Source: a virus. From it: a stretch of 49,734 nucleotides of DNA. The notes below the pieces were generated by a model that was not told where the DNA came from, did not search any database, and saw nothing but the letters and a program-made list of their open reading frames with translations. Shown here one piece after another: positions 1 through 6,189 of this stretch. Location of the stretch: positions 1 to 49,734 of the IMG/VR virus record IMGVR_UViG_3300020472_000041, one strand, 5' to 3'. Numbering within the stretch: the stretch's first letter is position 1; the number at the start of each line of letters is the position of its first letter. Made by a program: the position numbers and the translations under genes.

Positions 1-1
1 T

Positions 2-424
2 AAAGAACTGGCTGATCTTCGCAAACAGCTTGACGATGCAACGGCGGAAGCCGCTTCGCTTCGTGAAGAACGCGAGATGGAAAAAGCCACAGAGCGAGTC
101 GCTCAATGGCGCATCCTTCCGGGTGTAGTTGTTGAAGATTTCGCACCTGTTCTACGCTCTCTCCGAGCCGCTAATCAAGAAGCAACAACAGTCATCGAAA
201 ACATTTTTGATAACTGTGCTTCAGCATTAGCCGAAGCTGGCGTGTTAAAAGAATTGGGTTCCGATTTGGATGAAACATCAACTGATGCTTACGACCAAAT
301 TGAAGCCCTCGCTAAATCTGCTGTTGAAGCAGGTAGAGCAACCAGCTTGCCAGAAGCAATCGGGCTTGTGGCAGTAGAAAACCCTGACCTTTATTCAAGG
401 TACAGGACAGAACAGGGGGTCTAA
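2..424 (+). CDS. Scaffold-like C-terminal fragment (5' end outside window)
   Basis: The frame is already open at base 2, so this is the 3' end of a longer gene; a start at 77 (MEKATERV) is possible but has no good Shine-Dalgarno. The first ~25 residues are charged heptads typical of a coiled coil (KELADLRKQL, then AASLREERE). The remainder is a helical acidic domain ending in ENPDLYSRYRTEQ, resembling the C-terminus of phage scaffold or protease-scaffold proteins. It lies directly before the decoration and capsid genes, where a scaffold is expected. It is in phase with the frame running off base 49734, so in a circular genome both would form one protein of about 954 residues. Scaffold is inferred from position and coiled coil, not from a catalytic motif. 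Confidence 0.6.
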   Translation, partial: KELADLRKQLDDATAEAASLREEREMEKATERVAQWRILPGVVVEDFAPVLRSLRAANQEATTVIENIFDNCASALAEAGVLKELGSDLDETSTDAYDQIEALAKSAVEAGRATSLPEAIGLVAVENPDLYSRYRTEQGV

Positions 425-427
425 GTT

Positions 428-817
428 ATGGCCGCATACGAAGGGCAACAATCCTCTTTCGGTGAACTCACCGCAAGTTCAGATTTGTCCTCCAAACAGT
501 ACCATTTCGTGAAGCTATCAGCGGCTACTACAGTAACCGTATGTGCCGCTATCACAGATAAGCCAATCGGGGTTCTTCAAAACAACCCTGAATCAGGCGG
601 GCAGGCAATCGTTACAACGCATGGACTTTCCAAGCTTGTAGCTGATGGCACAATCGCCGCCGGCAATATTCTTGGTACTTCCGCAGACGGACAGGGCGAT
701 GCTATTGCCGCTGGAACAGACACAACAGTGTATGTTGCTGGTCAAGCAATCGGTGCCGCCTCAGCCGGTGAAACATTCACAGCGTTCATCAATATCACGA
801 ACGCTCGCGCGGCTTAA
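428..817 (+). CDS. Capsid decoration / head-stabilisation protein
   Basis: A 129-residue Ala/Gly/Thr-rich beta protein lying between the scaffold end and the major capsid gene, the usual place for a lambda gpD-like or DUF2190-like decoration protein. The stretch ITDKPIGVLQNNPESGGQA followed by alternating small residues (DGTIAAGNILGTSADGQGDA) fits the family that binds the outside of the expanded shell. ATG follows the previous stop by three bases and a weak purine-rich RBS is present. It has no signal peptide or membrane segment. The alternative is another small head protein; the assignment is from context and composition. Confidence 0.65.
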   Translation: MAAYEGQQSSFGELTASSDLSSKQYHFVKLSAATTVTVCAAITDKPIGVLQNNPESGGQAIVTTHGLSKLVADGTIAAGNILGTSADGQGDAIAAGTDTTVYVAGQAIGAASAGETFTAFINITNARAA

Positions 818-830
818 GGAGGAATAACAA

Positions 831-1778
831 ATGCCACAACCAACCTCAACAGACGTTCACGTAGACGCGATACTGACAAATATGTCAGTTGCTTATATGC
901 AGGAAGCTTACGCTTTCGTTGCTTCACGTGCGTTTCCACAAGTTTCCGTAGCGAAACAGACTGATAAGTATTTCACATACTCACAGGCTGATTTTATGCG
1001 GGATCAAGTACAACGTAGAGCAGACGGTACAGAGTCCGCTGGAACTGGGTACTCACTCAGCACAGCTACTTATGCTTGCGAAGTTTATGCTTTGCATAAG
1101 GACATTGGCGATCAAACGAGAGCCAACTCTGATGCTCCTCTAAGTCCAGATATGGATGCAACCCGCTTTTTGACACAACAAATGTTGATTCGTCAAGAAG
1201 TAGAATGGGCTGCAGCCGCATTTACAACTGGTATATGGGGAACAGACAATACTCCGGGTACTCTTTGGAGTGCCGCTAGCTCTACTCCTATAGCTGACAT
1301 TGAAACAGGTAAGAATACAGTATTAAGCGCAACTGGCTATGTACCAAACACAGTCATTATGTCTTATGCAGTATTCTCAGCACTTGTTGATAATGCAGAC
1401 ATCGTAGACAGAATCAAATACACAACACAGGATTCAGTGACTGAGGATCTCCTCGCTCGCTTGTTCAATGTTGATCGTGTTCTAGTAATGGCAGGCACAT
1501 ACAACACCGCCGCTGAGGGAGCAACTGCTGCTTACTCACAAATCGGTGATAAAGATTGCTTGCTTTGCTACACACCTGCAAATCCGGGTCTGATGGTTCC
1601 ATCAGCAGGATATTCCATGGTTTGGAATGGTGTAAGTAGTGGACTTGGAACTGGTTCTGCCGTAAGCCGCTTTAGGATGGAAGAACGTAAAGCAGATCGA
1701 ATCGAAATTGAGTCCGCTTGGGACACCAAGATCGTTTCTTCTCCTTTGGGATATTTCTTCTCTAACGTAGTAGCTTAA
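831..1778 (+). CDS. Major capsid protein (HK97-fold type)
   Basis: A 315-residue protein with a strong RBS (AAGGAGG) seven bases before its ATG, as expected for the most abundant virion protein. The early segment (AYAFVASRAFPQVSV...KYFTYSQADFMRD) and the later VIMSYAVFSALVDNADIVDRIKY resemble capsid proteins of Mu gpT/E-type phages with the HK97 fold. The C-terminus (WDTKIVSSPLGYFFSNVVA) resembles the closing beta strand of this fold. It is followed immediately by a strong terminator, also usual after capsid genes. The protease that would mature the head (XkdF-like) is at 45259-46605, upstream if the genome is circular. Confidence 0.85.
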   Translation: MPQPTSTDVHVDAILTNMSVAYMQEAYAFVASRAFPQVSVAKQTDKYFTYSQADFMRDQVQRRADGTESAGTGYSLSTATYACEVYALHKDIGDQTRANSDAPLSPDMDATRFLTQQMLIRQEVEWAAAAFTTGIWGTDNTPGTLWSAASSTPIADIETGKNTVLSATGYVPNTVIMSYAVFSALVDNADIVDRIKYTTQDSVTEDLLARLFNVDRVLVMAGTYNTAAEGATAAYSQIGDKDCLLCYTPANPGLMVPSAGYSMVWNGVSSGLGTGSAVSRFRMEERKADRIEIESAWDTKIVSSPLGYFFSNVVA

Positions 1779-1801
1779 AAAAAATAGCACCACCACCGCA
1801 T

Positions 1802-1833
1802 AAGCCGGAGTCGTTTAACCGGCTCCGGCTTTT
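1802..1833 (+). terminator. Intrinsic terminator after the capsid gene
   Basis: AAGCCGGAG (1802-1810) pairs perfectly with CTCCGGCTT (1823-1831) around a 12-base loop and runs into TTTT. It sits in the gap after the major capsid gene and before the next RBS. It probably limits readthrough so that capsid mRNA exceeds that of the connector genes. Confidence 0.85.
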
Positions 1834-1856
1834 GCATTTATATAAGGAGAAATAAT

Positions 1857-2336
1857 ATGGCTTGGACTTATAGCGGTGATCCAGACTCCAGCGCTTTGGA
1901 TGCTATTCGCTTTCTTTGCGGGGATACGGACACGAACGATCAGCTTCTTGCTAACGAAGAAATAACTTGGATAAATAAAGAAATAACAGGTAGCACTACA
2001 GCTATAACTGGTTTATATAGTGCCGCTTATCGAGCATGTATAACCATTGCTTCTAAATTCTCACGCCTTGCAGATCAATCCGTAGGTGATTTAAAGGTAA
2101 GCATGAGTCAAAAAGCTAAAGCTTACCAAAGTCAAGCTGCTTATTTGATGGAAATGGCAGGTCGTGAAGGACTCACACCTACACCATATGCAGGCGGTAT
2201 AACAGTTTCAGATAAAGACATTGACTGGGATAATTCAAACATTGTTCGACCTGATTTTTATAAAGGACAATTTGATGACAACCGTTATGGCAATATAGAA
2301 ACTGATCTTAAGCCTCTTTGGACTGGGGCTGACTGA
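1857..2336 (+). CDS. Head-tail adaptor protein
   Basis: A 159-residue protein with a good RBS (AAGGAGAAATAAT before ATG). It starts with WTYSGDPDSSALDAIRFLCGDTDTNDQLLANEEI, a typical opening of phage head-tail connector (gp6/gp15-like) proteins, and a helical centre follows (AYRACITIASKFSRLADQ). It is the first of four closely packed genes in the order adaptor, closure/stopper, HK97 gp10-like, terminator, which defines a siphovirus neck. The stop overlaps the next ATG (TGATG), implying translational coupling. Confidence 0.7.
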   Translation: MAWTYSGDPDSSALDAIRFLCGDTDTNDQLLANEEITWINKEITGSTTAITGLYSAAYRACITIASKFSRLADQSVGDLKVSMSQKAKAYQSQAAYLMEMAGREGLTPTPYAGGITVSDKDIDWDNSNIVRPDFYKGQFDDNRYGNIETDLKPLWTGAD

Positions 2337-2689
2337 TGGCACAACCTTCTGCACAGTTTATGACTGATCTGAAGGTCAACATGACTCCAGATACGATTGA
2401 ATTTCGAACTTCTTCAACTGTGAATAGTTACGGAGAACGTACTTTTACAGGCGCCGCTGTTTCTTATGATGCTTATATTCGTAGAGCTAATGAAGCTGAA
2501 CGTGACATGGATGAAACAAAAAAAATTGCTTGGGTTATTTACATACCGGATTCTTCTCTGACATTAAATGTAGAAGATCAAGTAACTTTAGGCGCACCAA
2601 TTAGCGCTACGAGACCATTAGTTAAAGTTGAAACTAGAAAAGATCCTTTGGGGCAAGTCGGAGTTGTTGCTTACGTTGGGAATAAATAA
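2336..2689 (+). CDS. Head closure (stopper) protein
   Basis: A 117-residue beta-rich protein overlapping the adaptor stop by one base. The segment TIEFRTSSTVNSYGERTFTGAAVSYDAYIRR followed by a barrel-like C-terminus (LTLNVEDQVTLGAPISATRPLVKVETRKD) matches the small beta-barrel closure proteins that plug the portal channel before tail attachment. The function rests on fold pattern and on gene order. Its stop overlaps the next start (TAATGG). Confidence 0.6.
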   Translation: MAQPSAQFMTDLKVNMTPDTIEFRTSSTVNSYGERTFTGAAVSYDAYIRRANEAERDMDETKKIAWVIYIPDSSLTLNVEDQVTLGAPISATRPLVKVETRKDPLGQVGVVAYVGNK

Positions 2690-3114
2690 TGGTAGCGAAC
2701 ATAAAACTAGAAGGCATACAGGACATTAGAAGAATACTTAAAACTGCCGCTCCTGAAATCATTATGTCGGTTAATCAAGAACTTCATGAAATAGCTAACG
2801 AAGTTAAAAGTGAATCAATGGCTTTAGTTCCTTTCGATCAAGGTGTTTTGAGAGGATCAGCTACTTTAAAAACAGAAGGCAGTCCTAGTATGACTCGAAA
2901 GTTCACCATTTCTTATGGGGGACCTGCCGCTCCTTATGCTTTAGTTCAACACGAAAATTTACGTTATTTCCATCCGTCTAGAGCTAAGGGTGGAATGAGT
3001 ACAGGAGTTCCGGGTGAAAGCAGAGCAGCTAAGTATCTTGAATGGCCTGCTAAAAGAAAACAGATGACTATAGTTCCAAGAGTTATTAAAGCGATAAAAA
3101 GGGTGATGAGATAG
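2689..3114 (+). CDS. HK97 gp10-like neck / tail-completion protein
   Basis: A 141-residue protein with the usual HK97 gp10-family plan: an N-terminal helical half (IQDIRRILKTAAPEIIMSVNQEL), then VPFDQGVLRGSA, then a strand region (SYGGPAAPYALVQHENL) and AKYLEWPA near the end. The family joins head and tail at assembly. It is translationally coupled on both sides (TAATG before, TAGTG after). No anomaly is visible. Confidence 0.75.
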   Translation: MVANIKLEGIQDIRRILKTAAPEIIMSVNQELHEIANEVKSESMALVPFDQGVLRGSATLKTEGSPSMTRKFTISYGGPAAPYALVQHENLRYFHPSRAKGGMSTGVPGESRAAKYLEWPAKRKQMTIVPRVIKAIKRVMR

Positions 3115-3518
3115 TGGCTGTTTTAACTGATATAGGCACATACTTAGCCGCTAACGTCACGGATACTACTTTAGTGTTAGGAACCAATCTTTTTCTTGGG
3201 CGCCTGCCTGATAGCCCTGACACCTGTGTGGGGATATATGAGACAGGCGGTAATGCTCCAACAAATGTTTTTGGTGCAGATACTTCTCCACCTATAGAAA
3301 ATGCAGGTTTAATGTGTCATACAAGAGCTACTAGCTATTCAGCCTGCCAATCTTTAGCTGTTGACATTATGAAAACTTTAACAAAAGTTATAAATGAAAC
3401 TTTAACTAGCACTACTTATTATCAGATAGAAGCAATTCAGTCTCCTTTTGGTTTGGAAAGAGATGAACAAGAACGAATGATTTTTTCGTGTAATTTTACG
3501 GCGGTTAAGGCTCTGTGA
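3114..3518 (+). CDS. Tail terminator protein
   Basis: A 134-residue protein starting with GTG that overlaps the previous TAG. The layout is typical of tail terminators: an N-terminal helix (LTDIGTYLAANV), strands through LFLGRLPDSPDTCVGIYETGG, a helix (SYSACQSLAVDIMKTLTKVI), and a final strand pair (ERMIFSCNFTAVKAL). Such proteins cap the finished tail tube and contact the neck. It is the last head-tail connector gene before the reverse-strand island. It contains several cysteines but no metal motif. Confidence 0.65.
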   Translation: MAVLTDIGTYLAANVTDTTLVLGTNLFLGRLPDSPDTCVGIYETGGNAPTNVFGADTSPPIENAGLMCHTRATSYSACQSLAVDIMKTLTKVINETLTSTTYYQIEAIQSPFGLERDEQERMIFSCNFTAVKAL

Positions 3519-3519
3519 A

Positions 3520-3681
3520 ATGGATGACGCTTATGGAGAAGATCGCGCTGTAGTTGTACGGCAAACTCTTTTCCATGTCAGATGTATTAGTTGTAAAAAA
3601 CTTTTAGCTGAGATGGTTTCAACTCCTTACAGACTTAAATGCCCTCGCTGTAAAGTAGTTAATTCCGTAGAACAGAAATAG
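3520..3681 (+). CDS. com: Com-like zinc-ribbon protein
   Basis: A 53-residue ORF beginning two bases after the tail terminator stop. It carries two CxxC knuckles, C22-I-S-C25 and C41-P-R-C44, in the arrangement RCISCKKLLAEM ... LKCPRCKVVNS, which is the pattern of the Mu Com family (RCxxCgKlLa ... iKCPRCxxxN). In Mu, Com is a zinc-binding RNA-binding protein that activates translation of the DNA-modification gene mom. I see no mom homologue here, so its target is unknown. It could control translation of another late or DNA-modification gene. Family membership looks good; the role is inferred. Confidence 0.65.
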   Translation: MDDAYGEDRAVVVRQTLFHVRCISCKKLLAEMVSTPYRLKCPRCKVVNSVEQK

Positions 3682-3687
3682 AAATAG

Positions 3688-3894
3688 TTATTCACTAGCT
3701 TCATCAAGAAATTTGGAAATCATTTCTAAACCTTCAGCAGTATGATTTGCTATAAGTTCTTCTATTTCTTTTTCTTTAGCGCCTTCTGCTATTGAAACAA
3801 TGTCTTTCATTGTTTGCGCCGCACTTTCTAATAAGTGACTTAAAATTCCAAGCTTTACTATTATTTCTTCTTTTTGTTCAGTTGTTAATTCCAT
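3688..3894 (-). CDS. Small helical protein of unknown function
   Basis: A 68-residue, fully helical, acidic protein (MELTTEQKEEIIVKLGIL, ending FLDEASE). It is the last gene of a reverse-strand operon (5922 down to 3688) and overlaps the upstream gene's TAA (TAATGG), so it is probably translationally coupled. It has no membrane segment, cysteine or known motif. The amphipathic heptads suggest dimerisation. I do not recognise it. Confidence 0.6.
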   Translation of the reverse strand: MELTTEQKEEIIVKLGILSHLLESAAQTMKDIVSIAEGAKEKEIEELIANHTAEGLEMISKFLDEASE

Positions 3895-4157
3895 TATTCT
3901 TCTTCTGCATCAGGTTCGGTTGAACCGAAAGTTTCTGGAAATTCAAATATCTCTGCATTTGATACTAATGGAACATTAGGTATTTCTTCAAATTGCATTT
4001 CTTTCTCATCTATATCAATAACCATTATTCCTGTGCCGCCAATAAAAGGAGTTTCGACTGCTCCCATAGTTGTTAATACTGCTGGCATTAATTCTTCCCA
4101 TTCACCGTGAGCCGCTACATCAAAAGTCAATCTGCGGTATGTCATTTTGTGGCTCAT
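3894..4157 (-). CDS. Hypothetical acidic protein
   Basis: An 87-residue protein beginning MSHKMTYRRLTFDV. An ATG two codons upstream exists (4163), but the RBS AGGAGGG touches it, whereas its spacing to the ATG at 4157 is normal, so I prefer the latter. The start overlaps the TGA of the upstream gene. The alternating pattern (GIMVIDIDEKEMQFEEIP) suggests a small alpha/beta fold, and the C-terminus ends in an acidic tail (EPDAEEE). No known family recognised. Confidence 0.6.
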   Translation of the reverse strand: MSHKMTYRRLTFDVAAHGEWEELMPAVLTTMGAVETPFIGGTGIMVIDIDEKEMQFEEIPNVPLVSNAEIFEFPETFGSTEPDAEEE

Positions 4158-4495
4158 TGCCATCCCTCCTCATCTAAAGACGGTCTGTCTAAAGTTTCTC
4201 TAATAGCGTCAGCTACCATTTTTAGCATTGCAAGATCTTCAGCATTAGTAGTATCTAAACCTTCTCCAAATTTTTCAGCTACGTAGCCTGTGGTTAAAGT
4301 TCCTTCTTTCGCCATAACGTAACTTCTGCCTATGTGATCGTTTGGAAGCCAAACGGTAACGACTACATAAGCATCAGGACTTCCACCTCCCATGAAACCA
4401 CTGTAGGGAAGTTCAGAAATTAGAATTGTATATTGCCACCCACCATCAGGTTGGTAAATGTTCACATGAGGTAAATGCCCATTAAGTGCGCTCAT
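4154..4495 (-). CDS. Hypothetical protein
   Basis: A 113-residue protein with a beta-rich first half (WQYTILISELPYSGFMGGG, DAYVVVTVWLPND) and a helical end (EDLAMLKMVADAIRETLDR). The ATG overlaps the upstream stop as ATGA and the end overlaps the next gene, so it is an internal gene of the reverse-strand operon. No catalytic motif, metal site or membrane segment is visible. Unrecognised. Confidence 0.6.
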   Translation of the reverse strand: MSALNGHLPHVNIYQPDGGWQYTILISELPYSGFMGGGSPDAYVVVTVWLPNDHIGRSYVMAKEGTLTTGYVAEKFGEGLDTTNAEDLAMLKMVADAIRETLDRPSLDEEGWQ

Positions 4496-4737
4496 TTTAT
4501 TACTGAATCTCCTAATATTTCATCTACAGCCCAAGCTATATGTTCAGCTAGTTTCACAGAAAGTTCTTCATCTGTTATAGGTGTTTTAAGATTTTCAGCT
4601 AATTTACATACACAAACCAAAGACCCCTCCTCGTCATAACAAATTTTTTTATGTTGTTCCTCCATGAAAACATTATATTTTACTTCTGTGACAAATCTGT
4701 ATTTTCTTCTTCTGCCCACATGTTCATTCCACACCAT
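4492..4737 (-). CDS. Hypothetical protein
   Basis: Up to 81 residues if started at 4737 (MVWNEH). A start at 4665 (MEEQHKKICYDEEGS, 57 residues) is equally possible, because the first ~19 codons overlap the end of the 37-residue membrane ORF at 4680-4793, and neither start has a clear RBS. The shared part reads CYDEEGSLVCVCKLAENLK and then a helix (KLAEHIAWAVDEILGD). It lies within the reverse-strand operon and its stop overlaps the next ATG. No family recognised. Confidence 0.5.
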   Translation of the reverse strand: MVWNEHVGRRRKYRFVTEVKYNVFMEEQHKKICYDEEGSLVCVCKLAENLKTPITDEELSVKLAEHIAWAVDEILGDSVIK

Positions 4738-4793
4738 TCAAGAATTAATCCTGTGAAAAGAAAACCAAATAGAAATAATCCAAGTTCTAACAT
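4680..4793 (-). CDS. 37-residue single-pass membrane micropeptide
   Basis: Small ORF with the best RBS of this operon (AAAGGAGAAGGTAA then ATG). It encodes MLELGLFLFGFLFTGLIL followed by a short polar, acidic tail (WAEEENTDLSQK). The hydrophobic run of about 16 residues is enough to span a membrane, with no charged lead. It overlaps the end of the upstream gene by a few bases and the start of the downstream one. Membrane micropeptides in phages can be inhibitors of lysis or of superinfection; nothing here decides the role. Confidence 0.55.
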   Translation of the reverse strand: MLELGLFLFGFLFTGLILEWCGMNMWAEEENTDLSQK

Positions 4794-5224
4794 TTACCTT
4801 CTCCTTTCATAAAATGAGTTACTGATTTAGTAAATACATCGTGTGACATTTCCTGAACTATTTGGTCATGGTTTGCTAATTTGCAGCCGATTAGATGTTC
4901 AGGCACGTAAGCTCTTTGAACTACTTTCCATTCGCCTGAAGATTTAGAAAGCACGTAAGCGCCATTGTCATAGTTGTCATAATCAAGATTATTAATTACG
5001 TCAACGTAAACGCTTTGATTACCTCCGAACCAGTTGGCTACCATTTGGATGAATCTTGCTGGGTCACTAATTTCTAAATCTGTTGCCGCTTTACAAAAAG
5101 CTTCAATGGATTCCAAACCACCGTTCCAGTGAAGGTAAAGTCCGACCTGTGATGTGTCCAAAGTGCCTGCTTTGCAATTTGCGTAACCTGACTGAGTGAA
5201 ACTTATTACTGCTCTGTTACCCAT
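4787..5224 (-). CDS. Conserved phage protein of the 'MGNRAVI' type, function unknown
   Basis: A 145-residue protein starting MGNRAVISFTQSG, followed by VGLYLHWNGGLESIEAFCKAA, then MVANWFGGNQSVYVD and DYDNYDNGAYVLS. I recognise this order (NRAVI, YLHWNGG, helical pair, FFGG, DxDNxDNGxYV) from proteins of many unrelated phages and plasmids, but no function is known to me. The start is firm because the N-terminal motif sits at residue 1. It lies two bases after the upstream stop within the reverse-strand operon. Confidence 0.7.
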   Translation of the reverse strand: MGNRAVISFTQSGYANCKAGTLDTSQVGLYLHWNGGLESIEAFCKAATDLEISDPARFIQMVANWFGGNQSVYVDVINNLDYDNYDNGAYVLSKSSGEWKVVQRAYVPEHLIGCKLANHDQIVQEMSHDVFTKSVTHFMKGEGKC

Positions 5225-5225
5225 T

Positions 5226-5603
5226 TCAGTTCACCACCTTTACTGCAACTATTATGTCGGCACTTATGTGAGCGGTTTGGTCGTAGACTCCAGTACCAAC
5301 GATTTTTTCATCGCTGTAATTTCCGTACTTTTCTCTCCATGCGTTTGTGTCTATTAACCGTATAGCCATTGCGTCTGACATATAAGCCCATTGAGTAGGC
5401 AAGCCGTCAGGTCTTGTCTTTGGTAGAGGCTCAATCCCTGTAACAATTAAGCCATTCAATTCGGTGTTATCCAAATCCTCTAACCAGTAACTAATCTCGT
5501 CACCTACCTTAAGGCAAGAAACTTGTGTCATCCGATGTATCGCATCGCTGTGATTTTCTATTTCCATTTGATGGTTCTCCTTTCGGTTTGTTTGTTTTCC
5601 CAT
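5226..5603 (-). CDS. Hypothetical protein with shared MGK...NHQME leader
   Basis: A 125-residue protein if started at 5603 (MGKQTNRKENHQMEIEN). The alternative start is 5567 (MEIENHSD, 113 residues) using AAAGGAG as RBS. The first 12 codons are the same in-frame leader found before the genes at 5922 (-), 26067, 33581 and, more weakly, 34101. Here, however, the TATAGT promoter half of that cassette is missing and a tRNA T-arm-like hairpin stands in its place. The body (GDEISYWLEDLDNTELNGLIVTGIEPLPK ... ADIIVAVKVVN) suggests a small beta barrel. No family recognised. Confidence 0.6.
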   Translation of the reverse strand: MGKQTNRKENHQMEIENHSDAIHRMTQVSCLKVGDEISYWLEDLDNTELNGLIVTGIEPLPKTRPDGLPTQWAYMSDAMAIRLIDTNAWREKYGNYSDEKIVGTGVYDQTAHISADIIVAVKVVN

Positions 5604-5605
5604 CG

Positions 5606-5629
5606 TGCCTGTCCGAGAATCGAACTCGG
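5606..5629 (-). other. tRNA T-arm-like hairpin (possible tRNA 3'-end relic)
   Basis: On the minus strand CCGAG-TTCGATT-CTCGG makes a 5-bp stem with a canonical 7-base T-loop (TTCGATT) followed by ACAGGCA, as at a tRNA 3' end. I looked for the 5' acceptor partner (TGCCTGT) and an anticodon arm within 90 bases and found neither; the upstream bases belong to the end of the gene at 5662. It is therefore not a functional tRNA. It may be an attachment-site relic, a regulatory hairpin, or chance. Confidence 0.4.
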
Positions 5630-5661
5630 TTGAACCATTCAGGCGAACTTGCATTATTGAT

Positions 5662-5922
5662 TTAACGTTCCTCCCATGCACGTTCGTTTGCTTGTTCAGC
5701 GGCACATTCCATATCTGCTATGGCTATGTCTTCTTGTGCTTGTTCTGTTTGGCATGATTCGCAGTTAGAGTCACGTGTCATTTCTCCCGCATCCCATTCA
5801 ACGCCATCCTCTCTGGTTATTATTGCGGATACCCAGACGCCCATTCCGCCGCAAGTGTGATTTGGTAATCCTGTATGTATTTCCATTGGGTTTTCCTCTC
5901 GGTTTGTTTTTATATTTCCCAT
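5662..5922 (-). CDS. Cys/His-containing small protein, first gene of the reverse island
   Basis: An 86-residue protein if started at the ATG eight bases after the -10 hexamer TATAGT (MGNIKTNREENPMEIHTG). Starting at the second ATG (5886, RBS GAGAGGAAAA) gives 74 residues. It contains NHTCGGMGVWVSAII, then DSNCESCQTEQAQ and a Glu/Ala-rich helical tail, so three cysteines and two histidines could bind a metal. It is the promoter-proximal gene of the 5922-3688 operon. No family recognised. Confidence 0.55.
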   Translation of the reverse strand: MGNIKTNREENPMEIHTGLPNHTCGGMGVWVSAIITREDGVEWDAGEMTRDSNCESCQTEQAQEDIAIADMECAAEQANERAWEER

Positions 5923-6016
5923 CAAAGACCACTATAACCACATATAACCCCATTTATACAATTGGACAGGATATTTTTTAAACTTTTTTAAAACCGTTGA
6001 GCTTTCAATGGTTTTA
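5923..6016 (-). promoter_or_regulatory. Divergent control region A: leftward promoter plus operator dyad
   Basis: Reading leftward there is a near-perfect dyad at 5989-6016 (12-bp arms TAAAACCGTTGA / TCAATGGTTTTA, one mismatch, 4-base centre). Then comes an AT block (TTTTAAAAAAGTTTAAAAAATAT), then GTATAA, 17 bases, TATAGT and, eight bases on, ATGGGAAA. The same order occurs at 25977-26066 and 33485-33580 in the other orientation. The dyad looks like a repressor or activator operator between the two divergent promoters. GTATAA is not a good sigma-70 -35 box, so an activator or special sigma factor may be needed. Confidence 0.7.
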
Positions 6017-6017
6017 A

Positions 6018-6077
6018 GGGCATATAAACCATCATCGAAACTGTAGAAAACGCTTAAAATCGTTCTATCAGGTACGA
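6018..6077 (+). promoter_or_regulatory. Rightward late-type promoter element (E1 copy 1)
   Basis: GGGCATATAAACCATCATCGAAA (6018-6040) and GCTTAAAATCG...TCTATCAGG (6052-6077) recur in the same order, with about the same spacing, at 31243-31302 before the DUF932 gene; a shorter version is at 33428-33451 on the minus strand. TAAAAT (6055-6060) is a plausible -10; no TTGACA-like -35 is seen. It would drive the tail operon from 6190. Nothing else recognisable lies in 6078-6189. Confidence 0.55.
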
Positions 6078-6189
6078 GACATAAACAAATACAGGTGCTA
6101 CCATGTAATTACCAAAGTGACCTATGTGTCCTGTGTCCAGCGTGAACGGTGACAACGGTTTTCGCTGTGCCATAAAAGAAGGGTGAGTG

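Noticed and set aside
5606-5700. A complete tRNA gene
   Set aside because: Only the T-arm and 3' acceptor sequence are recognisable; no matching 5' acceptor, D-arm or anticodon arm.
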